Origin: Rubrobacteraceae bacterium
GTDB taxonomy: Bacteria; Actinomycetota; Rubrobacteria; Rubrobacterales; Rubrobacteraceae
Length of the DNA stretch: 64,000 bases
Direction: 5' to 3'
Assembly (NCBI GenBank): GCA_030448125.1
Contig: JAUJNO010000002.1
Span: 316,836 to 380,835 of the forward strand
Shown here: positions 52,449-61,012 of the stretch, piece by piece
How the letters are laid out: each line of letters opens with the position of its first letter
How positions within the stretch are numbered: position 1 is the first letter of the stretch
The notes under the pieces: model-generated
Told to the model about the DNA's origin: nothing
Seen by the model: the letters and a program-made list of their open reading frames with translations, nothing else
Databases searched by the model: none
Translations under genes and position numbers: made by a program

Positions 52449-54084
52449 GTGGCGAAAAAGTGGCTTACTAAAGCTTACAACAAGATACAGGAGATGTCCT
52501 GGGAGCCGACGTACGTCGAGAAGGACCCAGGTACAAGACCGACTACACGTTCACGGGGGCTCAGCCGAAGGAACCGATGAAGCAGGTTCTGTCGTCCTAC
52601 TTCCCGATGCAGGAGGAGAAGGACGAGCGCGTCTACGGGGCCATAGACGGGGCGGTCCGCGGGAACATGTTCCGCCAGGTGCAGCCGCGGTGGATGGAGT
52701 GGCAGAAGCTCTTCTTGAGCATCATCCCGTTCCCGAGATCTCGGCCGCGCGGGCCATGCCGCTCTTGACCGAAGCGGTGCCAAATCCGGAGCTCCACAAT
52801 GGGCTTGCGATTCAGATGATCGATGAGGTTCGTCACTCGACGCTCCAGATGAACCTGAAGCGCGAGTACATGAAGAACTACATCGACCCCGCCGGGTTCG
52901 ACATCACCCAGAAGGCCTTCCACAACAACTATGCGGGAACCATCGGTCGTCAGTTCGGCGAGGCGTTCATCACCGGCGACGCGATCACGGCGGGCAACGT
53001 CTACCTGCAGACCGTGGCCGAGACCGCCTTCACGAACGTTTTGTTCGTGGCGATGCCGTCGAGGCTGCGGCCAACGGCGACTTCCTGCTGCCCACCGTAT
53101 TCCTCTCGACCCAGTCCGACGAGTCGCGGCATATCAGCAACGGCTACGCCACGCTGATCATGGCGATGAGCAATGACGAGAACAAGGATCTGCTCGAGCG
53201 CGACCTGCGCTACGCGTGGTGGAACAACCACGCGGTCGTGGACGCGGCGATCGGAACGTTCATCGACTACGGCTCCAAGGACCGTCGTAAGGACCGCGAA
53301 AGCTACGCGGAGATGTATCGGCGGTGGGTCTACGACGATTACTATCGTAGCTATCTGGCCCCGCTCGAGAAGTACGGCCTGGCGGTCCCGCACGACCTGG
53401 TCGAGGAGTCCTGGAACCGGATCTGGAACAAGGACTACATACACCTCGTGGCCCAGTTCTTCGCCACCGGCTGGCGGTCAACTACTGGCGCATCGATCCG
53501 ATGGTCGATGAAGACTTCGAGTGGTTCGAGCACAAGTACCCCGGCTGGTACGACAAGTTCGGCAAGTGGTGGGAGCACTACAGCGCTCTCTCCGAGCCCA
53601 ACGGTCACATGCCGGTAGCCTTCGAGAACACCGGCTACGTGTATCCGCACCGCTGCTGGACCTGCATGGTTCCGTGCTTGATCCGCGAGGATACGGTCTT
53701 CGACGAGGTCGACGGCGAGTGGCGGACCTACTGCTCCGAGCCGTGCCACTGGACCGACACGGTTGCCTTCCGGGGCGAGTACAACGGTCGCGAGACGCCC
53801 GCCATGGGCCGGCTGACCGGCTTGCGCGAGTGGGAGACTTTGTACCACAACTGGGATCTGGCCGACATCATCCAGGACCTCGGCTACGTCCGCAACGACG
53901 GCGAGACCCTGGTCCCGCAGCCACACGTCCAATTCGACGACAGCAAGATGTGGAAGCTGGATAACGTGCGGGGCATCCGTTCCCGAGCCCGAAGGTGATG
54001 CTCAACGAGATGTCGGACGAGGAGCGCGAGGAGCATATAAAGGAGTACAAGCAGGGCTTCACCATCAACCAGAGCCTCTCCTAG
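52449..54084 (+). CDS. prmA: Propane-type soluble diiron monooxygenase, hydroxylase alpha subunit (five frameshifts)
   Basis: Six frame segments join in order into a 546-residue alpha subunit like PrmA/MimA. MIDEVRHSTLQMNLKREYMK and STQSDESRH carry the two ExxH diiron motifs; GNMFRQVQPRWMEWQKLFLS and HRCWTCMVPCLIREDTVFD are typical of this group. Shifts near 52530, 52735, 53055, 53475 and 53975 are each explained by one missing base. The enzyme would hydroxylate propane or a similar small substrate with O2. GTG start at 52449. Downstream are the beta subunit and coupling protein, but separated by a terminator. Whether it is functional depends on resequencing. Confidence 0.85.
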
Positions 54085-54132
54085 AGTCTCTAGATGTCCA
54101 GTATGGCCTGAACGGGCTAGGACAGTCAGAAA

Positions 54133-54159
54133 GGAGCAGCCGGGTTATCCGGCTGCTCC
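54133..54159 (+). terminator. Terminator between the alpha and beta subunit genes
   Basis: GGAGCAGCCGG (54133-54143) and CCGGCTGCTCC (54149-54159) pair perfectly around GTTAT, 48 bases after the alpha-subunit stop. It implies partly separate transcription of the beta subunit. Confidence 0.65.
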
Positions 54160-54164
54160 CTTCG

Positions 54165-54260
54165 CATGTACATAAATCAACATATATGCGCAAGCCATAT
54201 GCATGAAGCGTATATCTATATGCGTGAATCACATATGACACCTTATATGTATGGACCAAA
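54165..54260. repeat. AT-rich segment with repeated ATATG motifs
   Basis: In otherwise GC-rich DNA, this 95-base stretch repeats ATATATGCG, CATATGCATG, CTATATGCGTG, CACATATGAC and TTATATGTATG at roughly 15-20 base spacing. It lies between the alpha terminator and the beta gene. It may be a promoter/operator region or a curved binding site. Confidence 0.5.
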
Positions 54261-54333
54261 ATCCTAGCTGCTCGACTCGGTTGGTTTCAGTGGATAGGCA
54301 GCGTAGTAGGGAAAAGAGAGGGCACTTGCCCCG

Positions 54334-54443
54334 GGGAAAGGAGGCATGCTATAGTCCAAAGTGAGGACGGGAAAGGAGGTATCTTCCTCTTAACATAGGG
54401 TAGCAAGCAGCGCGTAGGTAAAGGGGAACTAGGGGGAAAGGAG
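54334..54443 (+). repeat. Three GGGAAAGGAG copies before the beta subunit gene
   Basis: GGGAAAGGAGG occurs at 54334-54344 and 54369-54379, and GGGAAAGGAG at 54434-54443. The last is the ribosome binding site of the beta gene (GTG at 54451). The earlier two have no gene behind them and could be decoy sites or traces of small leader peptides. Confidence 0.5.
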
Positions 54444-54450
54444 ATCGCTT

Positions 54451-55592
54451 GTGAGCGAACCAGGGCCAGAAGGAAAACCAATTCTCGAAGCAGGAGGAAG
54501 GCCGGGGAGGAGCATACCCCAAGTCGTGTTGACGGACGCGGAAGCGGGCGCGGCCGAGTTCGCGGGATCCGATAGCCGGGCCTATAACTACTTCACGCCC
54601 CAAAAGCGTCGCGCCACCACGTACGAGGACGTGACCGTCGACGTCCAGCCCGACCCTGATCGGTACCTGACACAGGGATGGATCTACAGCTTCGCCGACG
54701 GCCAGATGGGGTTCGAGGCCGACTGGACGCGGATGAAGTCGTCCGACTGGCACGCGTACCGCGATCCCAACGAGGAATGGGAACGGACCATGTACCGCCA
54801 TCAGACAAGGAACGTGTTCCAGATCCAGCAGACCATGGAGCTCGCCAGGATCGAGAACGTTTTCGCGAACTGGAACGAGAAGTGGCTCGAAATCTTCGCC
54901 AAGCACGTGAGCACCTGGATGCACCCCGAGCATGGGATCGGGCTGTACGTCTTCGTGAAGGCGAACCGCGAGGCCATGTCCAACATGCACAACAACGCCA
55001 TCTCCATGATGGCGATCCACAAGATGCGCGGCGGTCAAGACATCGCGCTCCTCAACCTGGAGGTGAGCGAGCAGCTCCCCGACAAGTTCGATGCGTCCGT
55101 GCACCAGGAGGTCTGGATGGAGGACCCGATGTGGCAGGGCGTGCGGGAGAACGTGGAGCGGATGTTCGTCGTCGGGGACTGGGCCGAAGCAGTCTTCGCC
55201 GCCAACATCATCTTCGAGCCGCTCGTCGGCGAGCTGTTCCGCAGCGGGTTCGCGATGCACGCCGCGCCGGCACAAGGCGATTTCGTGACACCCACGATAA
55301 TGGGCTTGATCGAGAAAGACTACGAACGCGACCTCGCTGCGACCAGGGATATGTTCACCCTCCTGGCAGAAGACGAGGAGCATGGGGAGGAAACAAGCAG
55401 GTCATGCAGGAGTGGCTCGACAACTGGGTCCCCCTCAGCATCAAGGCGGCCCAAGGGCTCGAACCCATCTGGTCGGAGCCAGAGGTGCAAGTGGGGAGCT
55501 TCGAGGAGTCTTTCGAGAAGTCCAGGGCTCGGTTCGAGGACATCCTCTCCGACCTCGGGCTGCAATTAACGCAAGAACTCGTGCAACAGTAG
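54451..55592 (+). CDS. prmC: Propane-type monooxygenase, hydroxylase beta subunit (one frameshift)
   Basis: The frame reads RRATTYEDVTVDVQPDPDRY, GWIYSFADGQMGFEADWTRM and SMMAIHKMRGGQDIALLNLE, matching PrmC-type beta subunits. Near 55390 one missing base shifts it. The continuation KQVMQEWLDNWVPLSIKAAQ with FEDILSDLGLQLTQELVQQ completes a 380-residue protein. Beta stabilises the alpha diiron core and has no cluster itself. GTG start seven bases after AAAGGAG. Confidence 0.85.
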
Positions 55593-55605
55593 AGGAGGTG
55601 GCTTT

Positions 55606-56199
55606 ATGAGCGAAGAAGAACAACAGGGCGACGAACAGTTCCAGAGCAATCAGACCGCGTCTAACAGGGTCGGGATTACCCTGAGCCAGAGTGTGGAGGG
55701 CAACGCCATCGCGGAGGTCATGGAGGAGAAGGAGGGGGTGGAGGTCAGCCATTACCCGGCCGTGATCCGTATCGACGCCGACAACAAGCTCGTGTTTGAT
55801 CTGGTCGAGATCCAAGAGGCCATAGGCGACGTTGACGAGTTCACCTCCTACGATTTCCAGATCGAGATGGCGACGCACTACGGGCGGATGGTCGCGGACG
55901 ATGAAACGGTGACATTGTTCGCGAACCCCGAGGATGCGGCGGAAGAGCTCGGTTTCGACCTCCTGGAGAAGGAGGGGCAAGACGAAGAAGAACCTGACCT
56001 GGAGCAACAGAGAACTGAACAAGAAGAAGAACCTGAAGCGGGGCCTCGCCGAGCTGAGGCTCTCCAGAAAAGGGGGGGGCGGTTCCCGAACTGCCCCCCT
56101 TGTTACAAGCAGATCTACCGGGCCAGGAGCCCGGTTGGAAGTCCCAGAGGACCATACTTCAAGCCCTTTCGGGTAGAGAAGCCTGGCACATCCCAATAG
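55606..56199 (+). CDS. prmD: Monooxygenase coupling (MmoB/DmpM-type) protein
   Basis: Residues 20-125 form the MmoB/DmpM domain: NRVGITLSQSVEGNAIAEVM, VEVSHYPAVIRIDADNKLVF and FTSYDFQIEMATHYGRMVAD with ANPEDAAEELGF. It regulates substrate and O2 access to the hydroxylase and has no cofactor. The normal domain ends near residue 125. The next 70 residues are low-complexity and run through a hairpin, so the true stop may be earlier and hidden by a base error. The gene is 13 bases after beta. Confidence 0.85.
   Translation: MSEEEQQGDEQFQSNQTASNRVGITLSQSVEGNAIAEVMEEKEGVEVSHYPAVIRIDADNKLVFDLVEIQEAIGDVDEFTSYDFQIEMATHYGRMVADDETVTLFANPEDAAEELGFDLLEKEGQDEEEPDLEQQRTEQEEEPEAGPRRAEALQKRGGRFPNCPPCYKQIYRARSPVGSPRGPYFKPFRVEKPGTSQ
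56070..56102 (+). terminator. Hairpin inside the coupling-protein frame
   Basis: AAGGGGGGGGCGGTTC and GAACTGCCCCCCTT form an imperfect stem around CCC. A terminator-like structure inside an open frame suggests that the coupling-protein gene really ends before it. Confidence 0.45.
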
Positions 56200-56236
56200 G
56201 ATGAGAGGTAAAAGGATAAGAGGGAAGGGAATCGCC

Positions 56237-56571
56237 ATGGCCCAATTCGTCAAAGTTGCCAAAGAGTCGGAGCTTCCCGATACCGAGGGTACGTTCGAAG
56301 TGGTTGAGGGCAAGGGCACGCTCGTCGAGGTCGAGGGCAACCGGATCGCCCTGTTCAACCTGGACGGCGAGGTTTTTGCCATCGACGATAGCTGTACCGA
56401 TGATGGCGGACCGCTGAGTGAAGGGTCAGTTCAGGGAGACGAGGTCGTATGCCCCGGTGCCGCTCTCGCTTCAGCGTCGTGTCGGGGCAGGCCAGAGGCT
56501 TGCCGGCTATGAAGGACGTCGCCACTTACGAAGTACGTGTCACGGGCGACGACGTGGAAGTGGAAGTTTGA
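56237..56571 (+). CDS. Rieske-type ferredoxin with altered cluster ligands, frameshifted
   Basis: ATG at 56237 opens MAQFVKVAKESELPDTEGTF, LVEVEGNRIALFNLDGEVFA and IDDSCTDDGGPLSEG, a Rieske ferredoxin fold. The continuation, SRFSVVSGQARGLPAMKDVA with TYEVRVTGDDVEVEV, is one frame over; one missing C in 56452-56455 joins them (111 residues). The cluster motifs are unusual: Cys53-Thr-Asp55 in place of C-x-H, and Cys72-Pro-Arg-Cys where CPxH is expected. Both histidine ligands thus appear lost. It may be a decaying gene, a changed cluster, or sequence error. Rieske proteins normally pass electrons to toluene-type diiron hydroxylases. Confidence 0.65.
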
Positions 56572-56738
56572 CCCACGCTAAGCGCTAGCGGCGACTTTCC
56601 TCAGCTTTTCTCACGGCGGAGCGACCGGTTTCTTCGGTAGCGAAAGATCGGGTATGGTAGCTTCCTACAAGGGGACTTGAAGGAATCTGCTATGGCAAGG
56701 CCCGCAAACACCCGCGGATCGCCGGCAGGTTCTGACGG

Positions 56739-56770
56739 ACCGAACGGCGCAAGTTCGGTTCCTGTTTTTA
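56739..56770 (+). terminator. Rho-independent terminator of the monooxygenase genes
   Basis: ACCGAAC (56739-56745) and GTTCGGT (56753-56759) form a stem followed by TCCTGTTTTTAT. This is the clearest T-run terminator in the window and closes the plus-strand monooxygenase genes. Confidence 0.75.
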
Positions 56771-57094
56771 TAGATCTAGCTCGCCCCTCTCCATCCGCTC
56801 CCTCAGGTCCCGCTCCTTCAGCTCTCTGATTCCCTCCCTGAACTCTCCTGGGGGGGAGTTAGCTCGATCGAAGAGCCCGGCTACGTCTTCTATGTCCTGG
56901 TGATTGGTCAACGCGAACTCCCAGCCGTCTCTGACGTGCATCTGCTCGAAAGAGCAGACCGCCAGCACCATGACGTGCCAGGGGTCTTCAACGTTACCCT
57001 CCCGGCGCAGAAGAGAGTACAGTCGGGCTGCGTTGAGGGTCCGTTTCCCGTACTCCTTGACAGGGATTTCTCTTCCCTCAGAGTCCTCGGACAT
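56768..57094 (-). CDS. Unrecognised 108-residue protein of the monooxygenase locus
   Basis: The ATG at 57094 follows AAAGGAG. The protein (MSEDSEGREIPVKEYGKRTL, LYSLLRREGNVEDPWHVMVL, AVCSFEQMHVRDGWEFAL) is charged and mostly helical by eye, ending in a basic/acidic helix. It has one cysteine and three histidines but no known metal motif, signal peptide or membrane helix. It lies downstream of the chaperonin gene in the same direction, so it may be an assembly or regulatory factor of the monooxygenase. That role is inference. Confidence 0.6.
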   Translation of the reverse strand: MSEDSEGREIPVKEYGKRTLNAARLYSLLRREGNVEDPWHVMVLAVCSFEQMHVRDGWEFALTNHQDIEDVAGLFDRANSPPGEFREGIRELKERDLRERMERGELDL

Positions 57095-57145
57095 CTCTCT
57101 AGCTCCTTTCTTTACCGTACGAATCGGCCGTCTGAGGTTCCAGGG

Positions 57146-57229
57146 TTAGCCGGGGCAAGGATCGTGGTCTCCGTGCTCCGGCACCTTCTTTGCCTGCTCC
57201 ACCATCTCCATCTTGGGCAGATTCCGAAT
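57146..57229 (-). CDS. Possible 27-residue peptide with ATT start
   Basis: A strong AAAGGAGG (57245-57238 on the reverse strand) is followed after eight bases by ATT and the frame IRNLPKMEMVEQAKKVPEHG, ending HDPCPG and a stop. An internal ATG at 57211 would give 21 residues. It lies between the chaperonin gene and the 108-residue protein, both in the same direction. Nothing similar is known to me. It could be a real small protein or leader. Confidence 0.35.
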   Translation of the reverse strand: MRNLPKMEMVEQAKKVPEHGDHDPCPG

Positions 57230-57386
57230 CGGTGGATCCTCCTTTCCTACCGAGCTTTGGGGCTTTTCGAAGAGCCGGTCGGGGCGTTTATGGAGGAAGG
57301 CGGCGCTCTCTCCCGGGCGCCGCCTCGGAAAAGGTCCTTTTGGGAATCCTTACAGCACGTCCATGTTCACGCCGGCACGTCCATGT

Positions 57387-58991
57387 TCATGCCGGCTCTG
57401 ACCTCGCCGCCGCACCCATCCCCTCCGGGGGCTCGGCCACCACGACTTCGGTGGTGACGATGAGGCTGCCAATGGAGGCCGCGTTCTCCAGGGCGCTTCT
57501 GGTGACCATCGTGGGGTCGATGATGCCCGCTTCGAGCAGGTCCTCGTATTCGCCGGTCAGGGCGTTGAAGCCGGTGGCGCCGGGTTGAGATCGGACCTTG
57601 TCCACCACGATGGAGCTGTCGGCGCCGGCGTTCGCGGAGATCTGGCGGATCGGCTCCTCCAGCGCCCGGTGGACGATCCTGGCGCCCGTCCTCTCGTCGC
57701 CGTCGAGGGAGTCGAGTAGATCAGCCACGGGTTGCTGGGCGTGCAAGAGCGCCACGCCTCCGCCCGGCACGATGCCCTCTTCGAGAGCCGCACGGGTCGC
57801 GCTCAAGGCGTCCTCTACCCGATGCTTCTTCTCCCTGAGCTCCGTGTCGGTCATGGCGCCCACCTTGACGACGGCCACCCAGCCGGCCAGTTTCGCCGAC
57901 CGCTGCTGGAGCTTCTCGCGGTCGTAGTCGAGGTGGTGAGCCTCGGCTCGGCCTTTATCCGGTTTATGCGGTCCTGGATCTTCTCGGGGTCACCGGCGCC
58001 GTCGACGATGGTCGTGCCGTCCTTGGTGACGACGACCTTGCGCGCCCGACCCAATTGGTTGATCCGGGTGTTCTCGAGCCTCATGCCCAGCTCCTCGGTG
58101 ACGGCCTCGCCGCCGGTGAGGATGGCGATGTCCTCCATCATCCTCTTGCGCCTATCGCCGAAGAGCGGGGCCCTGATCGCCGCCACGTTGAGCGCCCCGC
58201 GCGCCTTGTTAACGATGAGCGTCGCCAAAGCCTCGCCCTCGAGGTCGTCCGAGATGATCAAAAGGGGCCGGTGCTCTGCATGACCTGGTTGAGGACCGGC
58301 AAGAGGTCCTGTACGTTGCTGATCTTCTGGTTGGCGAGGAGGATGTACGGGTCCTCGAGGACGGCCTCCATGCGCTCCTGCTCGGTGACGAACTGCGGGA
58401 GACGTAGCCCTTGTCGAGCTGCATCCCTTCATGGAACTCCAGCTCCATCTCGAGGGTCTGTCCCTCCTCGACGTTGACCACGCCGTCCTTGCCGACCTTG
58501 TCTATCGCCTCGGCGATGACGTTGCCGATCTCCTCCGAGCGCGCACTGATGGCGCCTACCTTCGCGACTTCGTCCTCCGGAGATCTCCTCGGCCTGGACC
58601 TTTATCGCCTCGACGGCGGCCTCGACGGCCTTCTCGATGCCGCTTCTCAAGATAACCGGGTTGGCGCCGGCGGCCACGTTCTTGAGGCCCTCGTGCACGA
58701 TGGCCTGGGCAAGAACGAGCGCCGTGGTGGTCCCGTCGCCGGCGACGTCGTTGGTCTTGAACGCCACCTCTTTGACCAACTGCGCGGCCTGGTTCTCGAA
58801 ATGTCCCCCAGATGTATCCTCTCGGCGATGGTCACGCCGTCGTTGGTGACCGTCGGCGCGACGAGCGGATTGTGCAAGACTGCGTACTGGCCCTTGGGCC
58901 CGAGCGTCACCTTGACCGCGTTGGCGACTTGTTCGCCCGCCTCCAGCGCCCGGCGCGCGTTGGTGTCGAACCTTAGCTTCTTGTGCGCCAC
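57387..58991 (-). CDS. groEL: GroEL-like chaperonin (five frameshifts)
   Basis: From GTG 58991 (after AAGGAGG) the segments join as [100 protein letters not shown] and [15 protein letters not shown]. This is a GroEL chain of about 535 residues. Shifts lie near 58800, 58580, 58400, 58265 and 57930; four look like missing bases and one like an extra base. The C-terminus lacks the GGM repeats. Propane-monooxygenase loci often carry such a divergent GroEL (MimG/PrmG) needed to fold the hydroxylase, which is the likely role here. Confidence 0.8.
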
Positions 58992-59442
58992 TCTTAACCT
59001 CCTTTTTAGCCTTCGGCTTCTCCCCGCTAGGCGAATGCCGGCGGCGCGGAACGGAACGTGTGGATGAGCCCACCACGCTGCCTCGTCCGTCGGCTTTTGC
59101 TCCCGGTAACTTCGCTAATAGCTGAAAGCCACTTGCTTTTTTACGCTGTCTTTCTCGTGCGAAAGAACCCTTTTCTCCGACGTCGCTCCCACACCAGAAC
59201 GTTTCGATGCTTCGTCGGGCGCCTCCTTCCCTCTGTTAAAGCTCTTACAGGATACACCGCCTCCGCGTTGCTAAGCAAGACACAAGTAGTTGCTTGTAGG
59301 CGGCTAGATGCCCGGTTTGGGCGCGAACGTGGCCTGCTTGCGGCTGTGTGGGTAGAACCATAATATACAATCAACCTTTGCGTCCTTATCGGGGGATTTG
59401 GACGGGAAAGGTGAAGGTTACGAAGCGAGGAGGTTTTCGGGG
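58992..59442. other. Divergent promoter region between groEL and the glycerol-dehydrogenase-like gene
   Basis: It holds the groEL ribosome binding site at its left edge. An ATATACAAT box lies at 59364-59372 on the plus strand, and an inverted repeat AAGCAA/TTGCTT near 59273-59303. No CIRCE element (TTAGCACTC inverted repeat) for HrcA is present, and no coding frame is seen. Confidence 0.45.
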
Positions 59443-60588
59443 ATGGCGGAGAACGGCGCGGGTCCGGTTGCGGCGGCGTTTGCGGCGCCGGGGCGCTACA
59501 TCCAGGGGCGTGGGGCCATTCAGAGGCTTGGGGAAGTGCTGGAGCAGCTCGGGTCGAGTAAGCCCCTGATCCTGCGCGACGCGGTTGTCGAGGAGATCGT
59601 GGGGGACGCACTCCAAGGCGTCTCGGGGGCTTTCTACGTGGACTTCAACGGTGAGTGTTCCCCTGAGGAGATAGACCGGGTTGCCGGGGAGGCCCGCGAC
59701 GGAGGCGCGGACGCGGTCGTTGGCATCGGCGGCGGGAAGGCGATAGACACGGCCAAGGCCGTAGCCAACCCGGCGGGGCTGCCGCTGGTCGTAGGGGCGA
59801 CCATCGCCTCGACCGACGCGCCGACGAGCTCGCTGTCGGTCATATACACCGAGGAGGGCGAGTTCCAGGAGTACCGCTTCTTCGGGCGCAACCCGGACGC
59901 GGTAATAGTGGACACGGAGATCGTCGCCAAAGCCCCCGTACGCTTTCTCGTGGCCGGCATCGGGGACGGTCTGTCCACGTACTTCGAGGCCGACGCCTCC
60001 AGCAGGACCCGCAAGCCGGCGATAGCCGGCGGCTCCCCGACACAGGCGGCCCTCACGCTGGCCCGGCTGTGCTACGACACCCTGCTCGAGTACGGGCTCG
60101 CAGCCCGGCTAGCAGTCGAGCAGGACGCCGTGACCCCGGCGGTAGAGAGGGTGGTGGAGGCCAACACGCTGCTTTCGGGGCTCGGGTTCGAGTCCGGGGG
60201 GCTCGCGGCGGCGCACTCCATCCACAACGGGCTCACGGCTCTGGAGGGCACCCACGACTACGGGCACGGGGAGAAGGTGGCCTTTGGGGTCATCTCGATG
60301 CTCATGCTCGAGGAGCGTCCCGGCCCGTTGGTCGAGGAGGTCGTGGACTTCTGCCTGGAGGTGGGGTTGCCGGTGGCGCTGGAGGACATAGGCATCGGGG
60401 ACGCGAGCCGCGAGGACCTCATAAAGGTCGCCGAACTAGCCTGTGTCGAGGGGGAGACCATCCACAACGAGCCGTTCGAGGTCTACCCGCAAATGGTCGT
60501 AGACGCCATGCTCGCCGCCGACGCCTTCGGCCGCCAGCGACGGGCCGTGCTAGAGGGGGAGGCACCCCTGCCCGCCGTGGCGGAGTAG
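59443..60588 (+). CDS. gldA: Glycerol-dehydrogenase-like iron/zinc alcohol dehydrogenase
   Basis: The 381-residue protein matches GldA: GRYIQGRGAIQRLGEVL, VVGIGGGKAIDTAKAVA for NAD, TIASTDAPTSSLSVIYTEEG, and metal ligands in GIGDGLSTYFEAD, AAHSIHNGLTAL and HDYGHGEKVAFG. It oxidises glycerol or a related diol to a hydroxyketone. Near a propane-type monooxygenase it might act on 1,2-propanediol or hydroxyacetone, but that is inference. ATG at 59443 follows GAGGAGG. Confidence 0.87.
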   Translation: MAENGAGPVAAAFAAPGRYIQGRGAIQRLGEVLEQLGSSKPLILRDAVVEEIVGDALQGVSGAFYVDFNGECSPEEIDRVAGEARDGGADAVVGIGGGKAIDTAKAVANPAGLPLVVGATIASTDAPTSSLSVIYTEEGEFQEYRFFGRNPDAVIVDTEIVAKAPVRFLVAGIGDGLSTYFEADASSRTRKPAIAGGSPTQAALTLARLCYDTLLEYGLAARLAVEQDAVTPAVERVVEANTLLSGLGFESGGLAAAHSIHNGLTALEGTHDYGHGEKVAFGVISMLMLEERPGPLVEEVVDFCLEVGLPVALEDIGIGDASREDLIKVAELACVEGETIHNEPFEVYPQMVVDAMLAADAFGRQRRAVLEGEAPLPAVAE

Positions 60589-60622
60589 GCCCGGCAATAG
60601 ACAACTCGTCTGGAGGAGGAAC

Positions 60623-61012
60623 GTGGCCGAGAGCAATGGAGCCGCGCGGGTGGCGCTCGTTACGGGGGCGGCGATGGGTATAGGCAAGGGGATCGCGTTG
60701 AGGCAGGCGTACGACGGGCTGGACGTCGCGGTCAACGACATCGAGGCCAACGGCGACGAGCTCGACGGCGTGGCGGGGGAGATCCGTGCCAAAGGATGGC
60801 GCTCGGTAGCCGTCGCCGCCGGCGTTTCGGAGCCGGACGAAGTACAGAGTATAGTGCGGCGCGTGGCGGAAGAGCTCGGGACTGCAAGCCTACTCAGGCC
60901 GGAGCGTTCGGAGCTACCTCGCGGGAGGGCATTCCTTTCGGATAGATCTCCATCCGCATGGGTTGATGGAAGACGACGGCCCGCTTTATCGGCGGGAGAG
61001 AGGACGGGGTAG
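60623..61012 (+). pseudogene. Truncated short-chain dehydrogenase
   Basis: The first 88 residues form an SDR Rossmann start (VALVTGAAMGIGKGIALRQA, then AVNDIEANGDELDGVAGEIR and VRRVAEELGTA). After about 60890 the sequence no longer resembles an SDR: NAG, the YxxxK active site and the rest are missing, and it stops at 61012. GTG start after GGAGGAGGA. It looks like the 5' remnant of a deletion and is inactive as an oxidoreductase. Confidence 0.65.

Noticed and set aside
58992..59442. CIRCE/HrcA operator before groEL
   Set aside because: No TTAGCACTC/GAGTGCTAA inverted repeat is present; the AAGCAA/TTGCTT repeat does not match.
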